Assembly (NCBI RefSeq): GCF_013820765.1
Contig: NZ_JABJVM010000016.1
Location: 1-64,000, forward strand
Length of the DNA stretch: 64,000 bases
Direction of reading: 5' to 3'
Origin: Paenilisteria rustica
GTDB taxonomy: Bacteria > Bacillota > Bacilli > Lactobacillales > Listeriaceae
Shown piece after piece: positions 16,450 through 27,589 of this stretch. Made by a program: the position numbers and the translations under genes. The notes under the pieces were generated by a model, which did not search any database, was not told the DNA's origin, and saw only the letters and a program-made list of their open reading frames with translations. Position 1 is the first letter of the stretch, and each line of letters opens with the position of its first letter.

Positions 16450-17091
16450 TTAAGCGATACCAACTTTTAAACAGTCCGATTCTAATGGACAACCGCTACA
16501 AATCGGTGTTTTCAAGCAATATTCTTTGCAGTGCATCAGAACCAAACCGTGGAACGTTTGCACAACCGCCAATTCCCGTGGCAAGCCTTCCTCTAACATC
16601 CGCCGAAAATCATCATACTTCTTAGGCACTTCAAATCCAACTCGTCCAAAAATACGTCTTGTGTACGCGTCCACAACAACCACCGGCTTATCGAACGCAT
16701 ACGCCAACATACAATCCGCCGTCTCAGGCCCAATTCCCTTAATCGCAACTAATTCGGCGCGCAACACATCAAATGATTGCTTCTTGACCTCCGCAACATC
16801 AAAATTATACATGCCAAACCACGCGACAAATGCCTTGAGCTTCATCGCCTTCTGATTGTAAAAGCCACTCGGTCTGATACGCTGCCCCAACTCCTCGAGC
16901 GGCATATCCCGAATTTTCTCTGGCTCCATAAACGTGGCTAGATTCCCAAGCGCCTTCTCCACATTTCGCCAATTCGTGTTTTGTACCAAGATCGCGCCAA
17001 GCAGCATTTCGAAATCACTCTCCGCCGGCCACCACTGCTGCATCCCTTGTCTCGCTAGCAATTTTTGATATATTTCGTGTACCGTTATCAT
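16450..17091 (-). CDS. Endonuclease III-like DNA glycosylase without the lyase lysine
   Basis: This is an HhH-GPD base-excision repair protein of about 213 residues. ATG 17091 is chosen (GGAGG eight bases upstream); the nine extra codons of the longer frame lie inside the pgcA terminator. The hairpin-helix-hairpin reads KGIGPETADCML and the catalytic Asp is in VVVDAYTRR. A cysteine-rich C-terminus (CLKTPICSGCPLESDC) fits an iron-sulfur loop. In E. coli Nth the equivalent of PE-TAD is RK-TAN, so the Schiff-base lysine is Glu here. By family logic it would be a monofunctional glycosylase; its substrate base is unknown. It is additional to any canonical nth. Confidence 0.82.
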   Translation of the reverse strand: MITVHEIYQKLLARQGMQQWWPAESDFEMLLGAILVQNTNWRNVEKALGNLATFMEPEKIRDMPLEELGQRIRPSGFYNQKAMKLKAFVAWFGMYNFDVAEVKKQSFDVLRAELVAIKGIGPETADCMLAYAFDKPVVVVDAYTRRIFGRVGFEVPKKYDDFRRMLEEGLPRELAVVQTFHGLVLMHCKEYCLKTPICSGCPLESDCLKVGIA

Positions 17092-17110
17092 GTCATAGTC
17101 CTCCATAATA

Positions 17111-17151
17111 GCAAACATCGCCCGACCATTTCTCGGTCAGGCGATGTTTGC
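17111..17151 (-). terminator. Terminator of pgcA
   Basis: A near-perfect 17-bp stem starts with GCAAACATCGCC and ends with GGCGATGTTTGC, with the short loop ATTTCTC. It lies five bases after the pgcA stop and 19 bases upstream of the glycosylase start, so it separates the two. The minus strand continues TATTAT rather than a clean T run. Confidence 0.75.
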
Positions 17152-17156
17152 ATGCA

Positions 17157-18887
17157 TTATTTTTCAACGATTTTCAGTAAGCCTTCACGAACGCGTTCCA
17201 ATTTATCAATTGCCGCAGCCTCTGTCTCATCTTTAATACTGAAATAAAACTTGATTTTCGGCTCCGTTCCAGATGGACGTAGGCAGAACCATGAACCGTC
17301 TTCTAAGAAACATTTGATGACGTTCGATTTCGACATATCAATCGCTTCTTTTTTATCAGTCTCGATATAATGACGCTCACTTAGCTGGTAATCCTCGACT
17401 TTTGTAATTTTCTCGCCGCCCATTTCAGCAGGCATTGATTCGCGGAACGACTTCATAATATTGCTAATTTGTTCCGATCCGTCCTTACCACTCATCGTCA
17501 AGGAAACTAAATCATCTTTGAAATAGCCAAACTGCTCGTAAATTTCCTCTAAATCTTCCGCCAGCGTTTTCCCAGCTTGTTTACTATCAAGCGTCACTTC
17601 GCAAATCGCAAGCAGCGCCTGAATCGCATCTTTATCACGCGTAAACGGCTTCACCATAAACCCATTACTTTCCTCATAACCGAACTCATACGTATGCGAA
17701 CCAGTCGTTTCGAAGTTATGAATCTGCTCCGCAATAAACTTGAATCCAGTCAAAACTTCAATCATCTCTACATCAAAATGCTTCGCGATTAAGGTTCCTA
17801 AGTCAGATGTAACAATCGATTTCAAGACTGCCGCATTTTTTGGAAGCTCATTTTGTGCTTGTTTCTGCTTCAATAAATAATGCAAAATCAGCGCGCCAAT
17901 CTGGTTCCCGCTAAGCACATCATATTTTCCAGATTTCGTACGAATCACAACGCCAAGACGATCGGCATCCGGATCCGTTCCAACAAGTATGTCCGCATCG
18001 TATTTCTCGCCATAGCCAATCGCAACTTCAAAAGCTTCCCGGTTTTCCGGATTCGGCGACTTCACCGTCGTAAAGTTTGGATCAGGCTCGAACTGTTCGG
18101 CAACTTGAATCACATTTGTGAATCCAACGCTTTCCAAAGCTTTCAAGCCTAGCATGCCACCAGTCCCATGAAGTGGTGTGAAAACAATCTTCAAATCCTT
18201 GCCATGTTTTTCAACCAAATCATTGTTCACAATCACGGTTTTTACATCTTCTAAGTAAGGCGTATCAACTTTCTCGCTAATCACATCAAGCATCCCATCC
18301 GCAATCAACACATCTTTATCCGCGACCTTGACGGCAAAAATATCAGTGATTTCTTCAATGTAACGCGTCACCGCATCCGCACCATGTGGCGGCATTTGCC
18401 CACCGTCTTCCCCGTAAATCTTGTAGCCGTTATACTCCGCAGGGTTATGGCTCGCCGTAATGACAATCCCGCTAAACGTATTCAAGAAACGCACCGCATA
18501 CGACAATTCTGGCGTCGGACGCAACGTCTCAAACACATAACTCTTAATCCCGTGATAACCGAGCACGCGCGCCGATTCATACGCGAATTCCGTCGACATA
18601 TGGCGGCAATCATACGCAATCACAACGCCACGCTTCTTCGCCTCTTCACCATTTTCCGCAACGTAACGCGCCAAACCCTCAGACGCCTTGCGAATCGTAT
18701 AAATATTCATCCGGTTCGTCCCAGCGCCTAACACGCCACGCATCCCAGCCGTACCAAATTCCATATTGCGATAGAAACTATCCTCTAGTACTTTCTCATC
18801 TTTCTCCGCATGCAATGTCTCTTTCAAGCTAGTTTCAAGCGCATCATTTGCCAACCATTTCTCGTACTCTTCTCTCCACTTCATCAT
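17157..18887 (-). CDS. pgcA: Phosphoglucomutase (alpha-D-phosphohexomutase)
   Basis: It interconverts glucose 1-phosphate and glucose 6-phosphate, linking galactose breakdown and wall precursor synthesis to glycolysis. The four-domain family signatures are present: catalytic serine in TASHNPAEYNGYK, metal loop GTDPDADRLG, sugar loop YGYEESNGF, and phosphate-binding RPSGTEPK. The start is set at ATG 18887 (576 residues) with AAAGGGGC five bases upstream. The frame extends to GTG 18902, which overlaps the galR stop and has no ribosome site. It follows galR directly, so it is probably controlled with galactose use, although it is also needed for UDP-glucose. Confidence 0.94.
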   Translation of the reverse strand: MMKWREEYEKWLANDALETSLKETLHAEKDEKVLEDSFYRNMEFGTAGMRGVLGAGTNRMNIYTIRKASEGLARYVAENGEEAKKRGVVIAYDCRHMSTEFAYESARVLGYHGIKSYVFETLRPTPELSYAVRFLNTFSGIVITASHNPAEYNGYKIYGEDGGQMPPHGADAVTRYIEEITDIFAVKVADKDVLIADGMLDVISEKVDTPYLEDVKTVIVNNDLVEKHGKDLKIVFTPLHGTGGMLGLKALESVGFTNVIQVAEQFEPDPNFTTVKSPNPENREAFEVAIGYGEKYDADILVGTDPDADRLGVVIRTKSGKYDVLSGNQIGALILHYLLKQKQAQNELPKNAAVLKSIVTSDLGTLIAKHFDVEMIEVLTGFKFIAEQIHNFETTGSHTYEFGYEESNGFMVKPFTRDKDAIQALLAICEVTLDSKQAGKTLAEDLEEIYEQFGYFKDDLVSLTMSGKDGSEQISNIMKSFRESMPAEMGGEKITKVEDYQLSERHYIETDKKEAIDMSKSNVIKCFLEDGSWFCLRPSGTEPKIKFYFSIKDETEAAAIDKLERVREGLLKIVEK

Positions 18888-18898
18888 TTCTGCCCCTT

Positions 18899-19922
<1,024 letters not shown>

Positions 19923-19980
19923 GAAGCTTCACCTCCATTTTATCAGTTAAGCCTCACCGCGTCTATTTTTTACAATAAAA

Positions 19981-20007
19981 GGGCTAGGAACATCACATTC
20001 CTAACCC
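19981..20007 (-). terminator. Terminator after galM
   Basis: GGGCTAGGAA pairs with TTCCTAACCC (one mismatch), and the minus strand continues TTTTATT. It separates galKETM from galR-pgcA, so galR probably has its own promoter in the 120-base gap, or receives only partial read-through. Confidence 0.75.
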
Positions 20008-20013
20008 CGATGC

Positions 20014-21063
20014 TTATAATGTCTTAAATGTAAAAATTGTCTCAGATTCAAAAAGTTCGTCTTTCTCGATAACCGCCGAGCCGAATCCCTCATGATTCAT
20101 CGAGTCTGGCAGTCCTTGCGTCTCCATCGTCACACCCGCATATTTGGGAACCGTAACACCATCTATTGCAAAATTCCCCGTCAACTGATTTCCCGAATAA
20201 ACAACGACAGAATCACAATCAGTACGCATTTCCACAACGCGCCCACTCTCTGGGTCAACTAAACGCGCATCCGGCAAACTATCATCGTGCTCTAGCACAA
20301 ACGCGTGATCATAACCATTTTTGATAATCACATTTTGCGGATGTTCACTCGTCGCACCATCGCGAATCGCACGTGGCGTCCGGAAATCAAACACTGTCCC
20401 CGTCACATCCACTAATTCCCCAGTCGGAATCAAGTCCTCGCGCAGAGCTACAAACCGACTACTTCTCATTTGCAATTCCTGATCCAAAACGGTCTTCGCC
20501 ACATTTCCCGTCAAGTTAAAGTAAATATGATTCGTCGGATTAAACACCGTCTTCGCATCCGATTTCGCCTCATATTTAATTTTCCACTCATTCGCATTGT
20601 TCAGCGTATACGTCACCCGAACATCCAATTTCCCAGGAAAACCATTGTGCCCGTCCTGACTCGTAATCGCGAAAACAACACCAATCTCATCCGTCGTTTC
20701 CAAACGTTCCGCACGCCAAATCTGCTTACTAAAATTATCAGGTCCACCGTGCAATATATTCTCGCCCTCATTTTTCGCCAGTTGATACGTCTTCCCGTCC
20801 AGCTCAAAACGCGCGTCACCAATCCGCCCAGCAACCCGTCCAACAAGCGCACCAAAATAAGGAGAATGCGCCAAATACTCGTCCAGCGTCGCAAAACCAA
20901 GCGAAACGTTCGTAAAATCACCTTTTGCGTCAGGAGCCCACGTTTCCGTCACAATCCCACCATAATCCAGCGCCCGAACTCGCACACCGTTATCATTCTC
21001 CAAACAATACTCCGTCACATCTTGCCCATTTAACGCACCAAATTTACGCTCACTAATCCTCAT
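20014..21063 (-). CDS. galM: Aldose 1-epimerase (mutarotase) GalM
   Basis: It converts beta-D-galactose to the alpha anomer that galactokinase uses. The 349 residues carry the family features: GALVGRVAGRIGDARF with the conserved Arg, NEGENILHGGP with the substrate histidine, FNPTNHIYFNL with the second catalytic histidine, and a late YAGVTMETQGLPDS block with the glutamate. GGGGGAATAGAGG directly precedes the start, and the galT stop is three bases upstream. It is the last gene of galK-galE-galT-galM. Confidence 0.94.
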   Translation of the reverse strand: MRISERKFGALNGQDVTEYCLENDNGVRVRALDYGGIVTETWAPDAKGDFTNVSLGFATLDEYLAHSPYFGALVGRVAGRIGDARFELDGKTYQLAKNEGENILHGGPDNFSKQIWRAERLETTDEIGVVFAITSQDGHNGFPGKLDVRVTYTLNNANEWKIKYEAKSDAKTVFNPTNHIYFNLTGNVAKTVLDQELQMRSSRFVALREDLIPTGELVDVTGTVFDFRTPRAIRDGATSEHPQNVIIKNGYDHAFVLEHDDSLPDARLVDPESGRVVEMRTDCDSVVVYSGNQLTGNFAIDGVTVPKYAGVTMETQGLPDSMNHEGFGSAVIEKDELFESETIFTFKTL

Positions 21064-21066
21064 CCT

Positions 21067-22566
21067 CTATTCCCCCGTCTCCATCACCGATTTCATAAAT
21101 CTTCCAAACGCGCTGTTGCCATTCTCCGTATCCTTAAAAACACCAGCATCCGTCAACACTTGCAGAAACACCTTCCCAACTTCCTGTTGCAAAAAGTGTT
21201 CTACCGTCTCCTCGTCAAAGCCACCCTCACGCCTCAATTGGTCCGCCCATTCCCTATGGTAATCCGCCATCTCATTCGGCTGATCCATCAAGTAACGCGC
21301 AACCTCCTCAAGCTCCGGCTTCAAACGCGGTGGCAATACCGCAAGCCCCATCACCTCAATCAGGCCAATATTCTCCTTCTTAATATGATGTAACATTTGA
21401 TGTGGATGAAAAAGCCCGTCTGGGTGCTCCGCTGTCCGCCGATTATTCCGCAACACCAGCGACAACTCAAACAACGATTCCCCGTCCACCACACAACGAT
21501 TCGCAATCGGCGTAATCGTATTATGCCTTTCCTTACCACTATACGCCAAAATTCCAACCGATGCATCTGAATAACCCTTCCATTTTTGTAAAATCGCATC
21601 CGCCGCATCCACAATCGCCGTCGGACTCGCCGAACGCAACCGAATGACTGACATCGGCCATTTCACAATTTCCACCGTCACATCCGGAAAAGCCTCCCAC
21701 GAATAATCCGGAAAAGCCTTATGTACAGGCGCTTTCACCATCGCGAACTTGTGCCCGCCACCCTGATAATGATCATGCGATAAAATCGACCCACCAACAA
21801 TCGGCAAATCCGCATTCGATCCCACAAAATAATCCGGAAACTGCCTCGTAATCTCGACTAACCGCGCAAACGTCTCCCGCTCAATCACCATCGGCCGATG
21901 CTCCGCCGAAAGGAAAATACAATGCTCATCATAATACGCATACGGCGAATACTGCAATCCCCACGCCTCATCACCAACCTGCATCCGTATAATCCGGTGA
22001 TTCGTCCGCGCCGGAAAATCAACACGTCCCGCATACCCTTCATTCTCCACACAAAGCGCACACAACGGATAAGCAACCGTTTTCATAGATTTCTCCAGGG
22101 CAATCTGCTTCGGATCCTTCTCCGGCTTCGACAAATTAATCGTCATTTCCAGCTCGCCATACGCCGTTTCCACCAAATATTCAATGTTCTTCGCAATACT
22201 CCGTGTCTTAATATAATCACTCGCCTTACTAACCTCATAAAAATAATCCGTCGCTTCCCGAGGAGACCGTTCATATAATTCCCAAAATTCAGCATTCAAT
22301 TCCGACGGTTTAGGGACAAATAAATCCATCACCTTACTCTGCCAAATTTCCCGCTCCGAAAGCGTCTCGCCAATGACACCCGATTCCATGGCCAATTCCG
22401 TCAACTGATCGAGGATTACCAAGCGATCTGCGGTGACATTTACTGCCACCGCACGCTTTTCCGACCAGCCTAGCAAATCGAGCAACCGGTTCGTCGCATA
22501 AATCCGATCCAATTCCGCCAATTCGCCCCTTTTGACCGCTATATCAATAAACTGATCTACTATCAT
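21067..22566 (-). CDS. galT: Galactose-1-phosphate uridylyltransferase, Firmicute type
   Basis: It exchanges UMP between UDP-glucose and galactose 1-phosphate, giving UDP-galactose and glucose 1-phosphate. At 499 residues it belongs to the long GalT class found in Bacillus and lactic acid bacteria, not the 350-residue HIT class. Recognisable stretches include CALCVENEGYAGR, NHRIIRM, GGSILSHDHYQGG with the active-site histidines, and ELSLVLRNNRRT. GGGGTG precedes the start and the gap to galE is 21 bases. From memory, L. monocytogenes has galE and galM at this site but no galT. Confidence 0.94.
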   Translation of the reverse strand: MIVDQFIDIAVKRGELAELDRIYATNRLLDLLGWSEKRAVAVNVTADRLVILDQLTELAMESGVIGETLSEREIWQSKVMDLFVPKPSELNAEFWELYERSPREATDYFYEVSKASDYIKTRSIAKNIEYLVETAYGELEMTINLSKPEKDPKQIALEKSMKTVAYPLCALCVENEGYAGRVDFPARTNHRIIRMQVGDEAWGLQYSPYAYYDEHCIFLSAEHRPMVIERETFARLVEITRQFPDYFVGSNADLPIVGGSILSHDHYQGGGHKFAMVKAPVHKAFPDYSWEAFPDVTVEIVKWPMSVIRLRSASPTAIVDAADAILQKWKGYSDASVGILAYSGKERHNTITPIANRCVVDGESLFELSLVLRNNRRTAEHPDGLFHPHQMLHHIKKENIGLIEVMGLAVLPPRLKPELEEVARYLMDQPNEMADYHREWADQLRREGGFDEETVEHFLQQEVGKVFLQVLTDAGVFKDTENGNSAFGRFMKSVMETGE

Positions 22567-22587
22567 TATTTTTGCACCCCATCGTTT

Positions 22588-23577
22588 TTAGTTAGCATAA
22601 CCATCCGGATTCTTAGAGTGCCAATTCCAAGCATCCTCAATAATTTTATTAACATCCGTAAACTGAGGATTCCACTTCAAAACGGCCTGCGCCTTATCAC
22701 TCGAAGCAATCAACGTACTAGGATCACCCGCACGTCTCGGCACGATTTTCGCAGGAATCTCTTTTCCAGTCACTTTTCGAGCAGCCTCTAGCATTTCCTT
22801 CACCGAAAAACCTTGGCTACTACCCAGATTGAAAATGTTACTTTCGCCGCCATTCTTCAAATATTCCAATGCCAAAATATGCGCATCAATCAAATCCACC
22901 ACATGCACGTAATCACGAATACACGTCCCGTCCGCTGTCGGATAATCGTCACCAAAAATTGAGAGTTCCGAACGTTGACCAAGCGCTGTTTGTAAAATAA
23001 TCGGAACCAAATGCGACTCTGGATTATGATCCTCACCAATCGTTCCATCAAACTTCGCACCCGCAACATTGAAATAACGCAACGCTACAAAACGCGTATC
23101 ATAAGCCTTATCACACCACTTCAGAATTTTTTCCATCATCAATTTCGTTTCGCCATATGGACTTTCTGGATTCGTTGGTGCATCTTCTGTAATCGGAATC
23201 ACTTTCGGTTCGCCATACGTCGCTGCTGATGAAGAAAAGACGATATTTTTCACGCCAAACTCTTCCATCACCTCAAGCGTAACCTGCGTCCCATACACGT
23301 TATTATTAAAGTATTCCAGTGGCATTTCCACCGATTCCCCAACCAAAGAATTCGCCGCAAAATGAATCACGCCCTCAATCGCTTCCTTTTTGAAAACATC
23401 TTGCATAAAAGCTTTATCACGAATATCACCTTCATAAAATACAGCATCCTTGTGTAAAGACTCCGCGTGACCCGTTTGTAAATTATCGACGACAACAACC
23501 TTATAACCCTTGTCTACCAATTGATCCACCGCGTGCGAACCGACATAACCTGCGCCACCTAATACTAAAACACTCAT
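22588..23577 (-). CDS. galE: UDP-glucose 4-epimerase GalE
   Basis: It interconverts UDP-galactose and UDP-glucose with tightly bound NAD, closing the Leloir cycle and supplying UDP-galactose for surface glycans. The 329 residues are a short-chain dehydrogenase: the NAD loop [15 protein letters not shown] at the start, FSSSAATYG with the catalytic Ser, and YGETK with Tyr and Lys. The substrate part includes [10 protein letters not shown] and the later [13 protein letters not shown] precedes the ATG, and the galK stop is only three bases upstream. Confidence 0.96.
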   Translation of the reverse strand: MSVLVLGGAGYVGSHAVDQLVDKGYKVVVVDNLQTGHAESLHKDAVFYEGDIRDKAFMQDVFKKEAIEGVIHFAANSLVGESVEMPLEYFNNNVYGTQVTLEVMEEFGVKNIVFSSSAATYGEPKVIPITEDAPTNPESPYGETKLMMEKILKWCDKAYDTRFVALRYFNVAGAKFDGTIGEDHNPESHLVPIILQTALGQRSELSIFGDDYPTADGTCIRDYVHVVDLIDAHILALEYLKNGGESNIFNLGSSQGFSVKEMLEAARKVTGKEIPAKIVPRRAGDPSTLIASSDKAQAVLKWNPQFTDVNKIIEDAWNWHSKNPDGYAN

Positions 23578-23580
23578 TTC

Positions 23581-24753
23581 CTATTCCTCCTTGATGGCTT
23601 TTGCTCCATCACTAATATTTGCAATATAAAACGCTGCTGGATAGCCAATTTTTTGCTCGTAGGCCGTTCCAACTTCCTGAATAAACGCATCCACTCGAGC
23701 TGTCTCCACGATGGCAATCGCACATCCGCCAAAACCAGCTCCGGTCATCCGCGCTCCTAAAACGCCTGCTTGCTTCCAAGCCGTTTCTGCTAGCATATCT
23801 AATTCTACACCAGTAACATGATAATCGTCACGTAAAGACATGTGAGATTGATTAATTAATTCACCAAACGTCACTAAATCTTCATCTTTAAGCGCTTTCG
23901 TTGCTAAAATTGTTCGCTGATTTTCACTCACAGCATGACGAGCCCGCATCACCAGCGTCTCACTCGAAATCAAATGTTGATACTTTTCAAACGTTTCCAT
24001 ATCCAACTCACCCAGCGACTTTATCGATAGTTCGGCTTGCAACTCTGCCAATGCCTGCTCACATTGACTACGCCGCTCATTATACTTCGAATCCGCCAAC
24101 TCACGCCGTTTATTTGTGTTCATAATCACAATCGTATAGCCATCAAGCTTCACCGGCACCATTTCATACTCAAGCGTGTTACAATCCAGCAAAATCGCCA
24201 TATCCTTCTGTCCCATACCGATCGCAAACTGATCCATGATTCCCGAGTTCACACCGATAAACTCATTTTCCACCCGTTTCCCCGTCAAAACCAACTCCAA
24301 ATTCGCCAGTTCCAATCCAAACAAATTCTCTAAAACAACACCAGTCAGCAACTCAATCGAAGCCGAAGAAGAAAGTCCCGCCCCATTTGGAATATTACCC
24401 CAATATAGAATATCCATTCCCTGATCAATCGCATGCCCCGCCTCTTTCAAGTACTTCATCATGCCCTTCGGATAGTTCGTCCAATTATCCGCCTTCCGAT
24501 AATCCAAATCTGCCAAATCAAACGAAATAACCCCCAAATCCTCAAAATTAAGCGATATCAATCGAACCAACGTATCCTCCCGCTTCGCCGCCGCCGCATA
24601 AGTTCCCAACGTAATCGAACACGGAAAAACATGCCCACCATTATAATCCGTATGTTCCCCTATTAAATTAATACGACCCGGTGCAAAAAACAACGCACCA
24701 TCCGTCCGATCAAAAATCCGCGCAAAATCCGCTTTCAGTTTTGAATAATCCAT
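23581..24753 (-). CDS. galK: Galactokinase GalK
   Basis: It phosphorylates alpha-D-galactose at C1 with ATP. The 390-residue GHMP kinase shows the galactose signature GRINLIGEHTDYNGGHVFP near residue 28, the ATP loop PNGAGLSSSAS near 120, GVNSGIMDQFA with the catalytic Asp, and the C-terminal GARMTGAGFGGCAI. GGAGG precedes the ATG by nine bases. It is the first gene of the operon behind a strong promoter overlapped by palindromes, so GalR control is likely. Confidence 0.96.
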   Translation of the reverse strand: MDYSKLKADFARIFDRTDGALFFAPGRINLIGEHTDYNGGHVFPCSITLGTYAAAAKREDTLVRLISLNFEDLGVISFDLADLDYRKADNWTNYPKGMMKYLKEAGHAIDQGMDILYWGNIPNGAGLSSSASIELLTGVVLENLFGLELANLELVLTGKRVENEFIGVNSGIMDQFAIGMGQKDMAILLDCNTLEYEMVPVKLDGYTIVIMNTNKRRELADSKYNERRSQCEQALAELQAELSIKSLGELDMETFEKYQHLISSETLVMRARHAVSENQRTILATKALKDEDLVTFGELINQSHMSLRDDYHVTGVELDMLAETAWKQAGVLGARMTGAGFGGCAIAIVETARVDAFIQEVGTAYEQKIGYPAAFYIANISDGAKAIKEE

Positions 24754-24794
24754 TTTCCCAATACCTCCACCTTCAAAATAAATCTCTTGGCTTC

Positions 24795-24847
24795 ATTATA
24801 ATTTATTTAGTAAACTTTATCAACTAATTTTACTAAATATTTTTAGT
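24795..24847 (-). promoter_or_regulatory. galK promoter with GalR-type operators
   Basis: On the minus strand TTGATA (24818-24823) and TATAAT (24795-24800) are exactly 17 bases apart, a near-consensus promoter 42 bases before galK. TTTAGTAAA (24806-24814) inside the spacer and TTTACTAAA (24829-24837) upstream form an inverted pair. TACTAAA (24831-24837) also pairs with TTTAGTA (24841-24847) as an 18-base palindrome. Binding there would block RNA polymerase. Assignment to GalR is inferred from the adjacent gene. Confidence 0.75.
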
Positions 24848-24969
24848 AGCGTCTGACATTGGTGTTAATTTTCTTGGTATCGCTCATCCAATTATTCGTT
24901 ATAATAGCTTTATCAACCAATTTAGAGATGTTAAAATGAATCTATATACCAACGAAACGAGGCGAAATT

Positions 24970-26019
24970 ATGATTACGGAACAAGCAAAAATCGACCATT
25001 TTTACGACATGCTTGTAAAAAAAGAGTCCAATTACGAAGGTATCTTCTACGTTGGCGTGAAAACAACCGGGATATTATGTCGCCCAACCTGCCCCGCCAA
25101 AAAGCCTAACAAGGAAAATTGCGAGTTTTTTGAAACAGCTCAAGAAGCCCTTTTAGCCTCTTATCGGCCATGCAAAAGATGCCAGCCGCTGAATAATCCT
25201 AGTAAGCTATCCAAAGAAGTTAAACTCCTCGTCCAAGCAATCGAAGCCAATCCCGAGCGTAAATGGAGCGATAAGGATTTTGACGAGTTAGCTATCAGCG
25301 CGAATACTGCGAGACGCCAATTCAAAAAACAATTCGGCATGACGTTCATTGAATACGCCAGAGCTAGACGACTCGGTTTTGCTTTCAATCATATTCGAAA
25401 CGGCACACCAATTATCGAAGCACAGCTAGATGGTGGCTACGATTCAGGCAACGGTTTCCGCGATGCTTTTACAAGAACCATGGGTATCATACCTAAAAAA
25501 GCAAAATCGCTAAATATGTTTGTATCAAAATGGATCGAAACACCGCTTGGATCCATGCTTGCAATCGCAAACGACGACGCCTTAATTTTGCTGGAATTCG
25601 TTGACCGGCGCGGGCTTGAAACAGAAATCGAAGTCCTACGAAAAAAATGGCATGCCGCTGTGATTCCAGGAGAGAGTCCTATTTTTGAGCAATTAATATT
25701 TGAATTAAATAGCTACTTTAGCGGCAAACTTCAGACTTTCCAAACGCCACTCGCCTATATCGGTTCACCATTCCAGCAAGACGTATGGCGCGCATTACAA
25801 GCGATTCCCACTGGTACCACTATCTCCTATGCACAATTAGCCGAACAAATTGGGAATCCGAAAGCATTCCGCGCCGTGGCCAGAGCAAATGGCGCTAATC
25901 AAATTTCAATTCTCATTCCCTGTCACCGCGTTATTGGAAGTGACGGCACATTAAGTGGTTATGGTGGCGGCATCGCGCGCAAAGAATGGCTACTTGCACA
26001 CGAGAAAAAGAATGCATAA
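24970..26019 (+). CDS. ada: Ada-type fusion: methylphosphotriester sensor, AraC HTH and O6-alkylguanine methyltransferase
   Basis: This 349-residue protein has three parts. Residues 1-75 are an Ada zinc-finger domain (LCRPTCPAKKP, YRPCKRCQP) that takes methyl groups from DNA phosphotriesters and turns on DNA binding. Residues 85-180 are an AraC helix-turn-helix (ISANTARRQFKKQFG). The C-terminal half is an Ogt methyltransferase with acceptor cysteine in ILIPCHRVIGSDG. In B. subtilis these jobs are split between AdaA and AdaB; here they are fused as in E. coli Ada. It should sense and repair alkylation damage and activate its own transcription. It is monocistronic, divergent from galK, and ends in a 16-bp terminator. 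Confidence 0.93.
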   Translation: MITEQAKIDHFYDMLVKKESNYEGIFYVGVKTTGILCRPTCPAKKPNKENCEFFETAQEALLASYRPCKRCQPLNNPSKLSKEVKLLVQAIEANPERKWSDKDFDELAISANTARRQFKKQFGMTFIEYARARRLGFAFNHIRNGTPIIEAQLDGGYDSGNGFRDAFTRTMGIIPKKAKSLNMFVSKWIETPLGSMLAIANDDALILLEFVDRRGLETEIEVLRKKWHAAVIPGESPIFEQLIFELNSYFSGKLQTFQTPLAYIGSPFQQDVWRALQAIPTGTTISYAQLAEQIGNPKAFRAVARANGANQISILIPCHRVIGSDGTLSGYGGGIARKEWLLAHEKKNA

Positions 26020-26020
26020 A

Positions 26021-26066
26021 AATAGGAGCGCCGAATCATATCTAACATCGATTCGGCGCTCCTATT
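26021..26066. terminator. Terminator between ada and the 37-residue ORF
   Basis: A perfect 16-bp stem (AATAGGAGCGCCGAAT, 26021-26036, with its complement at 26051-26066) and 14-base loop is flanked by A and T runs, so it can end both convergent transcripts. Confidence 0.92.
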
Positions 26067-26076
26067 TTCAATTATC

Positions 26077-26190
26077 TTATTTACGTACTAGTGGCTTGCC
26101 AGCATAAGTATTCTTCAAGGCTTCTTTGATCATTTCTGCGTTTTCTCGCTTTAGTTCTTCCAGCGTCTTCTTCAGTAATTCTTCGACCAT
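26077..26190 (-). CDS. Small helical protein of 37 residues
   Basis: A short gene runs from ATG 26190 to TAA 26077, with GAGGAG eight bases upstream and the strong terminator ten bases after the stop. The sequence begins MVEELLKKTLEELKREN and is a single charged helix of about 27 residues ending in a basic tail (KPLVRK). There is no signal peptide or membrane segment. I do not recognise a family. The good ribosome site and dedicated terminator argue that it is expressed; it may be cotranscribed with the small membrane ORF upstream. Confidence 0.55.
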   Translation of the reverse strand: MVEELLKKTLEELKRENAEMIKEALKNTYAGKPLVRK

Positions 26191-26244
26191 ATCAACCACT
26201 CCTCATCTCTCATTGTACCATCTCTCCTTCCTTAAGTCACCTTC

Positions 26245-26442
26245 CTACTCAACAATTGTTCTTTTTTCTGTTCTAATTCTTTCATTATTTCGTTGCATTT
26301 CTGAACGCTTAAATTGGCGAACAGTATAGACCAGGGCGATAATTCCAAGTATTGTTGTAGCCTCAGTCAATATGGAAAATATTTCTCTACACACGATAAC
26401 CCAATCTGCCAAGGCTAACTCCCTACCTTCATTTTTAGCCAT
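26245..26442 (-). CDS. Small single-span membrane protein
   Basis: This frame of up to 65 residues has one strong hydrophobic segment (ILTEATTILGIIALVYTV) and a basic C-terminal tail (QFKRSEMQRNNERIR). The predicted topology is N-out or hairpin-less, tail in the cytoplasm. The ATG at 26442 has no ribosome site and touches a TATAAT. A TTG at about 26412, with AGGGAG six bases upstream, is the more likely start and would give about 55 residues. No family is recognised. It precedes the 37-residue ORF on the same strand. Confidence 0.45.
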   Translation of the reverse strand: MAKNEGRELALADWVIVCREIFSILTEATTILGIIALVYTVRQFKRSEMQRNNERIRTEKRTIVE

Positions 26443-26507
26443 TATATCACGCTATCTTAACAAATAAAAATCACTAAAATACGATAGTTATCAAAAATAG
26501 CACGCAA

Positions 26508-26551
26508 AAAAACAGCCAACTCAATCTAAAATCTAGATTTCATCGGCTGTT
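26508..26551 (-). terminator. Terminator of trxB
   Basis: AACAGCC pairs with GGCTGTT around a long loop, and the minus strand continues with seven T. It lies 14 bases past the trxB stop. Confidence 0.8.
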
Positions 26552-26565
26552 CTATATTTTTGACC

Positions 26566-27537
<972 letters not shown>

Positions 27538-27589
27538 CTAACTCTAGAACTATCGTAAACCCTCACGCGTTTTCCGTCCATTTATCTGC

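Noticed and set aside
17092..17118. Longer N-terminus for the endonuclease III relative
   Set aside because: These codons lie in the pgcA terminator stem; the GGAGG serves ATG 17091.
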